Positions 1 through 8,100 of a stretch of 51,626 nucleotides of DNA are shown piece by piece. The first letter of the stretch is position 1. Every line of letters begins with the position of its first letter. Where the stretch lies: assembly GCA_963638355.1 (NCBI GenBank), contig CAVHRT010000003.1:1-51626 (forward strand). The letters run 5' to 3'. Below the pieces are notes generated by a model. It saw only the letters and a program-made list of their open reading frames with translations, did not search any database and was not told the origin of the DNA. The position numbers were made by a program, and so were the translations under genes. The DNA comes from W0P28-013 sp963638355. GTDB taxonomy: Bacteria > Bacteroidota > Bacteroidia > Bacteroidales > Paludibacteraceae.

Positions 1-45
1 ATGCCAAGATTTTGGAATCTGTTTTCATAAAATTAAAATTTAGGG

Positions 46-930
46 TTATTCAATTACAATAAATTCTGTTCTGCGGTTTTCTGGTGCATTGGGATTTGCC
101 GTGTTTTTCAGTTTCGACGAACCATAACCAATCGCTTCCAAACGCGAGGCATCGATGCCTTCGTGCTGAACCAAGAAATCGACTGCTGCATGTGCGCGGG
201 CGTCACTCAATTTTTGATTGAATGCGGCATCACCTTCTGCCGAGGTATGACCTTCGAGGCGCAGTTTCAATTGCGGATTTTGGGTCATCACTTTTGCAAG
301 GTCGTGTAGCACAAATTTTGCATCATCGCTCAAATCCGCTTTGCCAAGTTGAAATTGGGCGGCGTTGAAATTCTTCTCAATTTCTTTGATTTGTTGCAGA
401 TAGACTGTATCGACTACAGTAACAACTTTTTCTACCTCTACAATCTGTTTTGGGCGAAGCATAAGTCCTAGCAAAGCGCCAACAGCAGCCACTATCGCAG
501 CAATTGCTATCCATAATGCAGTTTTCGATTTCTTGGCTTTGGGCGGTACATAGCCATTCAGGTATTCTAAGCGGTATCCGCCTTTCACACCTCTTTCGCC
601 TTTCTCAAACTTGGCAACCTCAATGCCATATTGGCTAGCATGTGAAACCATGCCCTTAAAGAATTGCTCGGGCCACATGTGGGCAAGTGCCAATTTTTTG
701 CCATCAGAGGTCTTGATCAATTCATCCTTTTCAGCGAACCGCCAACTGACATCGGTAGGTGTCATTTCTGTAGAGTCGATGAAAATGTTCTGATTATACG
801 CCAACGAATCGGGAAATGCTTTTCGTAAATCAGCTGCGGTTGCCTGAGGATACATAATCATGTAGGCATGAACAATGCCTAACACAGTGCGGTTTTGAGC
901 CTTACCATAGACTCGAACTTTACTTACCAT
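46..930 (-). CDS. Inner-membrane-anchored OmpA-family protein with a cytoplasmic N-terminal domain
   Basis: A 294-aa protein with no signal peptide. Residues 1-130 form a soluble domain; a hydrophobic helix spans about 138-159; residues 188-294 are an OmpA C-terminal (peptidoglycan-associating) domain with LEGHTSAEGD at 225-234, LSDARA at 241-246 and NRRTEF at 285-290. This gives a MotB-like layout: N-domain in the cytoplasm, one membrane helix, wall-binding domain in the periplasm. The Asp that follows GHT in classical OmpA domains and helps bind diaminopimelate is Ser230 here; the partner Arg (R245) is kept. From memory, the N-domain (AADLRKAFPDSL, then KDELIKTSDGKKLAL) resembles a Bacteroidota N-terminal domain of unknown function that is also fused to other modules; this is not verified. 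It is the last gene of a five-gene minus-strand run and probably links that system to the cell wall (inference). Confidence 0.85.
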   Translation of the reverse strand: MVSKVRVYGKAQNRTVLGIVHAYMIMYPQATAADLRKAFPDSLAYNQNIFIDSTEMTPTDVSWRFAEKDELIKTSDGKKLALAHMWPEQFFKGMVSHASQYGIEVAKFEKGERGVKGGYRLEYLNGYVPPKAKKSKTALWIAIAAIVAAVGALLGLMLRPKQIVEVEKVVTVVDTVYLQQIKEIEKNFNAAQFQLGKADLSDDAKFVLHDLAKVMTQNPQLKLRLEGHTSAEGDAAFNQKLSDARAHAAVDFLVQHEGIDASRLEAIGYGSSKLKNTANPNAPENRRTEFIVIE

Positions 931-987
931 AATTTAGGTTTTAATGTTTATAATTTTAATTGTTTGATTAATTGTGTAGTAATAGTT

Positions 988-1158
988 TTATCTTCTTTTG
1001 CGTTTGCCAAACAAGGCATTGATGACCGTTCTTCCTACTTTACGCTCTAATCCTTGCCGCGTAGTGGGAATGCCAGTGGTGCGGGCAATTTTGGTTTTTA
1101 GCCCCGATATGCCTACAGCACGTTTCCACGAAAAACTAAGTCCTCTGATTAGTACCAT
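988..1158 (-). CDS. Very small basic protein of unknown function (56 aa)
   Basis: Reading the minus strand from the ATG at 1158-1156 gives 56 codons and a TAA at 990-988. The product begins MVLIRGLSFSWKRAVGISG and ends FGKRKRR, with 13 Lys/Arg. It lies 28 bp after the end of the 170-aa gene and 57 bp before the OmpA-like gene, on the same strand, so it fits the operon. The composition is protein-like rather than random: a W-K-R-A-x-G-I-S-G motif, then TGIPTTRQGLERKVG. I recall similar short proteins in Bacteroidota but cannot name a family. No signal peptide or membrane segment is visible. The strong positive charge would suit nucleic-acid or membrane-surface binding (inference). The main doubt is its size. 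Confidence 0.6.
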   Translation of the reverse strand: MVLIRGLSFSWKRAVGISGLKTKIARTTGIPTTRQGLERKVGRTVINALFGKRKRR

Positions 1159-1186
1159 TTCTTTTGAAAACTATGATTGTTGTGAA

Positions 1187-1699
1187 TTATTTGTATTCAC
1201 CTTTTTTCCACCCATTCTTTTCTCCGTATGTATTCAGTGCTGACAGGGTCATTTCGTCAAAAGAAGAAGTGTAATGACGATTCCCTTCACCTGTCGTGTA
1301 ACATATTTGTGCATACAGTCCGAATACTTTATCAAATTCTGCTTCAAGGGATTTAACTTTTCTGTTCCCTGATATGCTGATGTCTCCGCCAGAGTCTGCG
1401 CGTCTGACTGATGCTAATGCTTTATCTTCAGGTATGTTGTAGATTGTTTCTCCCTTTGCAACCTGCCGACGGGCATAACTATAAAAAATGCTAAGACGAA
1501 TATATGGGAACTTCTTATTGAACTCTTTTTGGAGTGTTCCAATTTTCTTGTTTCCTGTTACGGAGATTTCTGTTGTCTTAGGTACTACTGTCTTTTTGGC
1601 CGTAGTTTTCGCTTTGGCTGTAACCGTTTTTTTTGTTTTTGCGGTAGCAGTCTTTTTAGTGACCGTCTTCTTTGCGGTTGTTTTTTTTGTTACTGGCAT
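1187..1699 (-). CDS. Lys/Thr/Ala-tailed protein with a duplicated unknown domain
   Basis: A 170-aa protein. Residues 1-43 are a low-complexity tail of Lys, Thr, Ala and Val (TKKTTAKKT-like), resembling bacterial histone-H1-like tails. Two copies of one small domain follow: copy A starts ISVTGNKKIGTLQKEF at residue 45 and copy B starts ISISGNRKVKSLEAEF at residue 107. Of the first 20 aligned positions, 10 are identical. Copy A ends in DKALASVRR, which resembles the end of a short domain I have seen in other small bacterial proteins. No catalytic motif, signal peptide or membrane helix is visible. The tail could bind DNA, RNA or acidic surfaces (inference). It lies 72 bp after the 81-aa membrane protein gene in the same run. 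Confidence 0.75.
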   Translation of the reverse strand: MPVTKKTTAKKTVTKKTATAKTKKTVTAKAKTTAKKTVVPKTTEISVTGNKKIGTLQKEFNKKFPYIRLSIFYSYARRQVAKGETIYNIPEDKALASVRRADSGGDISISGNRKVKSLEAEFDKVFGLYAQICYTTGEGNRHYTSSFDEMTLSALNTYGEKNGWKKGEYK

Positions 1700-1771
1700 A
1701 ATGTCAAGTGTTTTTGGTTAATAGATTGTTATTTTGTGTCGCCGTAAAAAGAGGCGTTGTTTTGTCTGTCG

Positions 1772-2017
1772 TTATTTGAACAGGAACTTCCAAATTGGTT
1801 TAAACCAATTGGTGTCGAAAATCATGTCTGAAAGTTTAGTGATACCAAGCGTGAGTGCGAACAAAATCAGCAATACGATAATAATTCTGATGCACCATTT
1901 CAACGCTTTGCGCCTAGCTATGCTAGCATTATGTTTTGTGTAAGCCGCTTTAATCGCTTTCCCCTGCTTGGTGCGCATATCAAGCTTACCTTTTTTTGTT
2001 CTTCTGTGCTGTACCAT
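1772..2017 (-). CDS. Small basic single-pass membrane protein (81 aa)
   Basis: An 81-aa product with a strongly basic N-terminus (MVQHRRTKKGKLDMRTKQGK; about 13 Lys/Arg in the first 40 residues), one hydrophobic helix at about 42-60 (CIRIIIVLLILFALTLGI) and a short C-terminal segment ending WFKPIWKFLFK. The positive-inside rule puts the N-terminus in the cytoplasm. Lys/Arg-rich flanks and an amphipathic aromatic tail are visible; no family is recognised. It starts 24 bp after the upstream coiled-coil gene, so the two are almost certainly co-transcribed and may interact at the membrane (inference). Confidence 0.7.
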   Translation of the reverse strand: MVQHRRTKKGKLDMRTKQGKAIKAAYTKHNASIARRKALKWCIRIIIVLLILFALTLGITKLSDMIFDTNWFKPIWKFLFK

Positions 2018-2041
2018 AATGTTTTTGTTACACAGTTTCTC

Positions 2042-2290
2042 TTATCTTTTTCTTTCGCGTGCGAGACTCTCTTTCGCCGATTCAATCTGGCGTTTGAGGC
2101 TTTCTATGCGCCTATCGTGCGAGGCGGCATGGTCAATTTTTTGTTTGCGGTACGATGCCTTAGATGATGGTGATGACGCACTTTTTACCAAGTCGGCATA
2201 ACGAGCATTATCACGTTTTTTGGCATCTTTCTCTTTTGCAAGATCGCTGCGCAAGTCAACGAGTTTCTTGCGGTAGTATTCTACACTCAT
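2042..2290 (-). CDS. Small charged coiled-coil protein (82 aa), first gene of the operon
   Basis: An 82-aa, almost entirely helical protein: MSVEYYRKKLVDLRSDLAKE, a Ser-rich hinge SASSPSSKAS around residues 37-46, then a second helix IDHAASHDRRIESLKRQIES to the end. Alternating Lys/Arg and Glu/Asp with Leu/Ile at heptad spacing predict two antiparallel or intermolecular coiled coils. There is no signal peptide, Cys or catalytic signature. The function is unknown. It is the promoter-proximal gene: a TTTG-N20-TAATTTTG promoter lies about 65 bp upstream. Short coiled-coil proteins of this kind occur elsewhere in Bacteroidota, from memory, as accessory genes. Confidence 0.75.
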   Translation of the reverse strand: MSVEYYRKKLVDLRSDLAKEKDAKKRDNARYADLVKSASSPSSKASYRKQKIDHAASHDRRIESLKRQIESAKESLARERKR

Positions 2291-2357
2291 GGCTCAAAAA
2301 TTTAAGGTTAAAAGTTTTATAAATGGTAAATCTGAGTAAAATTTCTATTTCTCCCTA

Positions 2358-2389
2358 CAAAATTACTCCACCGCCAACATTTCTGCAAA
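2358..2389 (-). promoter_or_regulatory. Bacteroidota-type promoter for the small-protein operon
   Basis: On the minus strand, TTTG (2389-2386) is followed by exactly 20 bp and then TAATTTTG (2365-2358). This matches the Bacteroidota primary-sigma consensus TTTG, about 20 bp, TAnnTTTG. Transcription would start near 2350, leaving a leader of about 60 nt before the coiled-coil gene. Confidence 0.75.
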
Positions 2390-2864
2390 GTTCATTTTGG
2401 TTCATTTGCTTTTGCAATGAAACGACGGGCGTTAGCGAGCGTTTTTTATGGCAAAAACCTGCACATTTTAACATTCCCGCTACACAATAATCGTTCAAAA
2501 ATGTTCAAAAAATTCTGCAACATGCAACAAAGTTGCACGCAACTGCGCCACCTACCCACACGCCAAAAGCGGGCGAATGTGCGTCCGTCCGTAATGTTTT
2601 TCTGTAAAAATATAGTGTTTGGAATTATGCCTCCCGATATGGGGTGGGGGCTAAGTGGCTAATAATCAGCGAGTTGCAGGCATTTCCTGCGCTTGCAAAG
2701 AGGTTTGCCGTACAACCCAAGGTAATATGTCCGCTGGTTATTGTCATTATAACGACTGCAAAGATAACACTTTATTTTGAAACAAACAAACTTTTTTTGA
2801 AAATTTTTTTCGAGTAAAGAGTAAGGAGTAAAGAATAAAGACGGGATAGTGCAAATGTTAGGTT

Positions 2865-3317
2865 GTAGGGGCGAATAATCATTCGCCCGAAGACGTAGGG
2901 ACGTACCGCGTGCGTCCGTGTTTGCCGTTTTTTGTTCATTTCTTTTGACGACCAAAAGAAACGAACCAATTTTGCGATTAAGCGAGCGCAAAATCAAATT
3001 TATTTGTTTTGCCGAGCGTGAGCAAAATCAAGAATTAAAGAAAAGTCGCCGACAGGGTGCTCGCGTTGCCAAAAATTTGCGATTTTGGTTTCGGCAAAAT
3101 TAAACTCGCTATCGCTCAAACAGAAATTTTGCTTTTTCGAAACACAAAATCTGATTTTTGACACTCGCACCCAATGTCGGGTTCGGTAACCAGAACATTC
3201 TGAGATTGAAAAAGTTAGCCTTTGGGGCAAATACTGCCCACTGTAAATCTTAAACGACAGTAGGGACGCGGCATGCCACGTCCCTACACTTCGAGTCGAA
3301 TGATTATTCGCTCCTAC
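2865..3317. repeat. Inverted-repeat-bounded element with internal palindromes (REP/MITE-like)
   Basis: The 21 bp at 2865-2885 recur as a reverse complement at 3297-3317 with a single mismatch. Inside that pair sits a second nested set built on GTAGGGACG: 2895-2917 (stem GGACGTAC/GTGCGTCC with one mismatch) and a 28-bp near-perfect palindrome at 3260-3287 (arms GTAGGGACGCGGCA and its complement, one mismatch). The left outer repeat is itself a hairpin (GGGCGAAT, 4-nt loop, ATTCGCCC at 2869-2888). No transposase frame lies inside. This looks like a non-autonomous mobile or REP-type element; the family is not identified. Confidence 0.55.
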
Positions 3318-3368
3318 GCTTCAACAATTCAACCTACCTCAAACTCATAATTTTGCGAAGCAAAAATC

Positions 3369-3403
3369 ACTTCTCACTTCTCACTCCTAATTCCTCACTC
3401 CTA
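3369..3403. repeat. Heptanucleotide tandem array abutting the 3' end of ddl
   Basis: Five 7-bp units run without gaps: ACTTCTC, ACTTCTC, ACTCCTA, ATTCCTC, ACTCCTA. The array ends one base before the ddl stop codon (TAG on the minus strand, 3407-3405). Related units (permutations of ACCTCTC) lie on the other side of the gene at 4633-4681. Confidence 0.7.
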
Positions 3404-3404
3404 A

Positions 3405-4382
3405 CTAATTCAGCGTGTCCTCGATAATTTCGGTCAGCACATCTTTGATGTCGAGACCGGCGGCGCGCACTTGTTGCGGAATGAAACTGGTGGCAGTCAT
3501 GCCGGGCGTGGTGTTCACCTCGAGCAGTTGTGGCGTGCCATCGGCGGCTATTATGTAGTCCACGCGAATGATGCCGTGAGCGTGCAGCACCGTGTAGATC
3601 TTGCGTGTCTCGTCTTGTACGCGCTTAGTCCATTCGTCGGGGATGCGCGCTGGCGTAATCTCTTGCACCTGACCGTTGTATTTGGCGTCGTAGTCGAAAA
3701 ATTCGTTGCTCGTAACCACCTCGGTGATTGGGAAAACCACTTCGCGCTGTTTGGTGCGATACATGCCGCAAGTTATCTCTGTGCCAGTCATCAGCGCCTC
3801 CACCATCACCTCCGAACCTTCGGCAAAGGCCTTGTCGATGGCTGGGCGCAGTTGCTCTTGCGCTTTCACTTTGGTCACGCCAAAACTGCTGCCGCCGTCG
3901 CACGGTTTCACAAAGCATGGCAAGCCGATTTCGTCAACAATCTTCTTCTCGTCGATGGCGTCGCCGCGGTGCAGCCAGATGGATTTTGCCACGTTCACGC
4001 CAAAACTTTTCAGATATTGGTTGCACGGGAACTTGTCGAATGTGAGTGCCGCAGCCAGCACATCGCAGCACGAGAAAGGAATGCCCAGCAGGCGGAAATA
4101 GCCCTGCAGCAGCCCGTTTTCGCCTGGCGTGCCGTGAATGGTGATGTAGGCAAAGTCGAACGTCACTTTTTCGCCATCGAGCGTGAACGAGAAGTCGTTT
4201 TTGTCGATTGGCAGTTCGCTACCGTCGGGCAGTTTGGCCACCCAGCGTTTGCCCACTATTATTATGGTGTATTTTTTGTAGCGCTCGCTGTCGATAAACC
4301 GATCGAGCCCTTCGGCGCTACGCAGCGACACCGCCCACTCCGACGAGTCGCCGCCTGCTACTATTGCAATGGTACGTTTCAT
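3405..4382 (-). CDS. ddl: D-alanine--D-alanine ligase
   Basis: A 325-aa ATP-grasp ligase that joins two D-Ala molecules for the peptidoglycan stem peptide, in the cytoplasm. Visible hallmarks: GGDSSEWAVSLRSA at 10-23 (substrate-binding Glu15), HGTPGENG at 83-90, ATP-grasp FVKPCDGGSSFG at 157-168, VEALMTGTEI at 194-203, the omega-loop-like FFDYDAKYNG at 228-237, IRVDY at 272-276, and the metal-binding EVNTTPGMT at 288-296. The length and all catalytic blocks are normal, so the enzyme should be active. The gene is alone on its strand. The 5' leader is long (about 300 nt from a candidate TACTTTTG box at 4702-4695) and made almost wholly of short tandem repeats; a heptad array also abuts the stop codon. 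Confidence 0.97.
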   Translation of the reverse strand: MKRTIAIVAGGDSSEWAVSLRSAEGLDRFIDSERYKKYTIIIVGKRWVAKLPDGSELPIDKNDFSFTLDGEKVTFDFAYITIHGTPGENGLLQGYFRLLGIPFSCCDVLAAALTFDKFPCNQYLKSFGVNVAKSIWLHRGDAIDEKKIVDEIGLPCFVKPCDGGSSFGVTKVKAQEQLRPAIDKAFAEGSEVMVEALMTGTEITCGMYRTKQREVVFPITEVVTSNEFFDYDAKYNGQVQEITPARIPDEWTKRVQDETRKIYTVLHAHGIIRVDYIIAADGTPQLLEVNTTPGMTATSFIPQQVRAAGLDIKDVLTEIIEDTLN

Positions 4383-4389
4383 TGTGTAT

Positions 4390-4467
4390 GATAAGTTGAT
4401 AAGTTTATGAGTTGAAAAGTTGATAAGAAGTTCATCAAGTTTATAAAGTTATAAAGTTCATAAAGTT
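4390..4467 (-). repeat. AACTTATC-type octad array directly before the ddl start codon
   Basis: On the minus strand the leader reads as irregular 8-9-bp units (AACTTTATG, AACTTTATA, AACTTGATG, AACTTCTTATC, AACTCATAA, AACTTATC, AACTTATC) ending 7 nt before the ddl ATG. Closely similar units precede ricT (13248-13284) and mutA (15059-15074). No Shine-Dalgarno sequence is seen. Confidence 0.6.
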
Positions 4468-4582
4468 TCGCATTCCACAACTTTCTGCAGATAACCGACT
4501 ATATTTCATTTGAAAATTTGAAGATTTGAAGATTGCGGTGCGGTGAGCCTGTCGAACCGCGCACTATTCAACTTTGGCGCGT

Positions 4583-4610
4583 AATTATCAATTGTCAATT
4601 ATCAATTATC
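4583..4610. repeat. AATTATC heptanucleotide array
   Basis: Four perfectly spaced 7-bp units: AATTATC, AATTGTC, AATTATC, AATTATC, then a partial AATTG. It lies in the ddl leader. The reverse-complement unit GATAATT also occurs ahead of ricT (13137-13157) and mutA (14945-14958). Confidence 0.75.
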
Positions 4611-4632
4611 AATTGAAAAAACTCCTCATTCC

Positions 4633-4681
4633 CTCTAACCTCTAACCTCTCACCTCTCACCTCTCACCTCTCACCTCTCAC
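4633..4681. repeat. CTCTCAC heptanucleotide array (seven units)
   Basis: Seven exact 7-bp periods: CTCTAAC twice, then CTCTCAC five times, with no spacer. It would be transcribed as GTGAGAG repeats at the 5' end of the ddl leader if the 4702-4695 box is the promoter. Confidence 0.85.
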
Positions 4682-4694
4682 CTTTTTCGAATTG

Positions 4695-4702
4695 CAAAAG
4701 TA
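4695..4702 (-). promoter_or_regulatory. Candidate -7 box for ddl
   Basis: TACTTTTG on the minus strand (4702-4695) fits TAnnTTTG. No clear TTTG sits about 20 bp upstream, so this is tentative. If used, the leader of ddl is about 300 nt and contains all of the short tandem arrays. Confidence 0.4.
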
Positions 4703-4899
4703 CTACTTTTTCTTCTTCCCTCTCTGATTTGATAGAAATTTGCACCATTTCTTAATTTCATGCAAATGTCGTTCGTGTGAAATTGTTTGTCGTTTGTCGA
4801 TTTTTGTGCGAAAATGAAAGTGAAAATGCTGTTTTTGCTTTCGGAATGGAAGGAAATGACCGAAAAAATAATTTTTCTGCGAAAAAAATTGTTGATAAC

Positions 4900-4930
4900 T
4901 TGTCTGGCACGGAATTTGTTCGTAACTTTG
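4900..4930 (+). promoter_or_regulatory. Bacteroidota-type promoter upstream of the 2066-aa gene
   Basis: TTG (4900-4902), 20 bp, then TAACTTTG (4923-4930). The 13-mer TAACTTTGCGGCG here is identical to the one at the promoter of the last gene (49510-49522). The leader would be about 225 nt. Just before the gene there is an unusually good AAGGAG ribosome-binding site (5148-5153), 8 nt before the ATG. Confidence 0.6.
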
Positions 4931-5161
4931 CGGCGCAAAAATAAGAAAGAGCGATTCTTCCATTTTTGCCTGAAAATTAGTATTTTACGAAATAAAAATT
5001 TTTGGTTAATAAGCGCGTTTGCACGATTTTGGGGTCTAGAATAGGCTGCTGAGAGCGTTTTTGTTGCGCCCCTAAGGTGTGAAAACGACAAAAAAACTGG
5101 CAATGCTCCGTTAAAATTTAGTTAAAACCAACGGCAGCGTAGCAAAAAAGGAGTTAGAATT

Positions 5162-8100
5162 ATGAAAAAATTCGCGTATCGGTTGTTACTTGTTTGCGGT
5201 TTGTGCTGCCTTGGCACAAACGCTTGGGCGTTCGAAATTGGTGATACCATTGCAATCTCGTACGATGTAACATCTCGTCGTGGAACGACGACATATTATT
5301 TGTCGGAACAAACTGCTGCCACTAATTTGGGTGCTGTGACCGATTTGGACGAGTATGGTCTGTGGGTAGTAGGTGGCTCGAAAGGCAACTATACCTTCTA
5401 TAACCTCGGTTGCCATATGTACAAGAAAGAGGGCTTCCACTATTTAACGCATTCTGGTTCTAATGTCCAATTATCAACTTATGAATCCGCTTGGCAAACA
5501 TCTACATCTTCGAGTGGTGCAGTTCGTTTGTCGTTTGAATATACTGATAGAAGAACAAGAACATACTACTTAACATGTCAAAGTAGTTATTATGGATATT
5601 CGTGGACAGCGAGTACTTCTTCTAGTAATGTTGACCTCAACGTTTACAAATACGTCGATTACTACTTGCCATCGTTCACGTTCTACAACAAAACAAATGG
5701 TGTAAATACCACTTCGGAGTATTACAAATACGATATAGGTTGCAACTCGGAGAGTTACGACTACACGCTGAAAGTTTCGGTAAAGCACGTTGTGAGATAC
5801 ACTTCCGAAAGTTCGACCGACATTATCGACAATAGCACAGATGTAGAGGCTAGCAAAATCACCATCAACAGCATGTCGTCGGTGATGACGGGCGCACTGA
5901 AAGATTCGCTTGCTTCGTATACCGACAATGGCACGGATGGTTTCAATGTTACTCCGCGTTGCCACCTGCAAAGTGCCAAATCTGTTACTGGCACAGTTAC
6001 TACCGCACTCGATTTCACCTTCAAAGACGATGAGGGCAATTCCGTAAACCGCAAGGTGAGCGAGGAATTGCCATTCACGCAGATAGCGGGCACTGTTACG
6101 CCCATCGATACGCTGGTAATGACACTGACGCCAACGCCATACACTTTCGAAAAAACGGGTGGCACGAAAACCTTCACACTTTCGGCTAAGCGCTACACTG
6201 GTACGAGCACTATGCTAAGCGATGGCACAGAACTTTCGTCTGCAATTACCGAAAGCGATTTTGATATCGATTTGCAAAGTTATTGGTCAAAAGATCCAGC
6301 GCGTTTGCTGCAGGCGGAGGCGACAGGCTTTACGGTTGCTGGTCACGATGCTCACACTGTAACCGTAGAAGCGCCATCGGCAGCAGACAAAAGTATAGAG
6401 CCTCGCGATACGTTGCAAGTTTACTATCAGCATACCGAAGGCGATAGTCGTTTCTACTATGCACGCGCAGTAATTAAGCAAAAAACAGCATACTCTTCTG
6501 ACACATATCAATTTACACATCAGCAGGGTGTTGCAGGGCGTCCCTATGTCGATGGAAAATATCAGAGTGTGCATTCGCAGACTAAATTAATTTATCTGAA
6601 AAAAGGAAGCTCGGCTACTCTTCAATTGCCAGAGGTTTCGTTTTATGGCTACATGCGTGTGTATGACTACGACACAGATAATGCAGCAAGTAATATAACA
6701 TGGAATCAGGATGGTTCATATTCGTTTGGAACGCGTGGTTCGTTTGTCTTTGGCAATACTAACAAACTTTCCTCTCCTGTATTCACGATGCCAACAGGTG
6801 CCTCTGATGATGCAGTTTATCGCATTGGTGTAGATGTTTCGAACTATAAAGATTATTCGGAAGGTTCTACCGAAATTACCGAGCCAACGCTGTCGTATCG
6901 TGTAATCTACGAAATTCGTCCCGCTATTGTAATGGCCAACAAATTGAGCCAATGCACAGGTGACGTATTCTTGGAGGAATATAACTTGATTGCTCCGACT
7001 AATAAAAGCGTTTTGCTTAGCACGGAGTATAATTACAATGGTGGCAATTTCCAAAACTATTATTATACTGCCACGAATAATATCAGTAGTTATCAGTGGT
7101 ATAAAGATGGCGTGAAATTTACTCCCAATCAAGTTAGTCAGGCGTGGGCAATGGTTAGCAATACGACGACTGATACAGTGGTTTACACATTGGTGTGCAA
7201 TGGCTACAATATCGCCAGATATACAGTAGCCTACCAAGATTTGAGCAAAGTTGGTCCTGTATCGTCCATTATTTCCGATAGCGAGATGGACAAAAAGTAT
7301 GATTTGCTTACCAAATTGACTTTCGATAGCGACGAATCGCAATATCCTAAACCAGGTACATCTGATTTCGTAGCTCTGAATACGCCACTGCCTTGGAAAG
7401 AATGTACTTATGGATTTACCTATGCCGAAACAGGTAAACCTTCGTCTGGTCGTCCCATTTCGTTGCCTGATAATGTAACTGGTCCTTTTGCTTATTGGGG
7501 CGAGTATATGTTGGTAAATAAAGTGCCAAAGGGTGCCTGGTGGCGTCGTGCCGACAATGTTGGCGGTGCCGAAAATGGTTACTTCATCTACTGCGATGGT
7601 ACTTCGATGTCGGGCAAGGTAGTCGATTTGGAACTGAAGGCACAACTCTGCGCTGGTTCGCAAATGTTCTGCTCGGCCTATGTGAATAATATCTCTGGTT
7701 CTGCTATCGCTCAGCCAAGTTTTGAATTCATCTTTGTTGGCATTGATGACGAAGGAAATGAGCATCCACTTACTACTTTCAATACTGGTTTGATGGATTT
7801 GCGTTCTAGTTACACTGAAGATAATGGTTGGCAACAGATTTTCTTTGCTGTTTCGTCCGATGGTAACTATCCATACTATCGTCTGCAAATCTATAACCAT
7901 TCAAATTCAGAAACTGCTAGCGACAACGACTTTGCAATCGACGACATTCGTATCTACACCAGCCGTCCGCCAGTGTTGGCCTATCAGGCTTCTACCACTT
8001 GCGGCTCTACCAGCGCAAACGATTCCATTATTTCGGCTGTAGTGCGTATGGACTACAACAGCTTGAGCGGTGTCGATTGGCATGGCAAAAACATCTATTA

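Larger units (their letters stand above)
2291..3404. other. Gene-free interval of about 1.1 kb with repeats and hairpins
   Basis: No convincing coding frame is present; the short open frames have no protein-like composition and run through repeats. Contents in order: the operon promoter (2358-2389); low-complexity A/T-rich DNA; four 7-bp units of AGTAAAG type (2813-2840); nested inverted repeats (2865-3317); and five 7-bp units of ACTTCTC/ACTCCTA type (3369-3403) that end at the ddl stop codon. Within it, the AT-rich 2939-2961 hairpin is TTTCTTTTG, a 5-nt loop, then CAAAAGAAA. Confidence 0.6.
4383..5161. other. Divergent intergenic region (779 bp) between ddl and the 2066-aa gene
   Basis: No gene is seen. 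From ddl outward: the octad array (4390-4467), three ATTTGAA[AG] octads (4508-4531), a 16-bp block (4545-4560) shared with the ricT leader, an AATTATC heptad array (4583-4610), a CTCTCAC heptad array (4633-4681), a candidate minus-strand -7 box (4702-4695), an AT-rich stretch and a plus-strand promoter (4900-4930). Open frames in this interval run through the repeats and are not protein-like. Confidence 0.6.

Noticed and set aside
2417..2997. Short frames in the 2.3-3.4 kb gap
   Set aside because: They run through low-complexity and inverted-repeat DNA, lack protein-like composition and have no promoter of their own.
3471..4391. 306-codon plus-strand frame across ddl
   Set aside because: It is the antisense of a fully recognisable D-Ala-D-Ala ligase, in the same codon register.
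4583..4681. Possible CRISPR-like array
   Set aside because: The units are 7 bp with no spacers, and no cas gene is present; this is a simple tandem repeat.
4678..5103. 141-codon minus-strand frame before the 2066-aa gene
   Set aside because: Phe/Lys/Arg/Gln-rich translation of AT-rich DNA that overlaps both divergent promoters.
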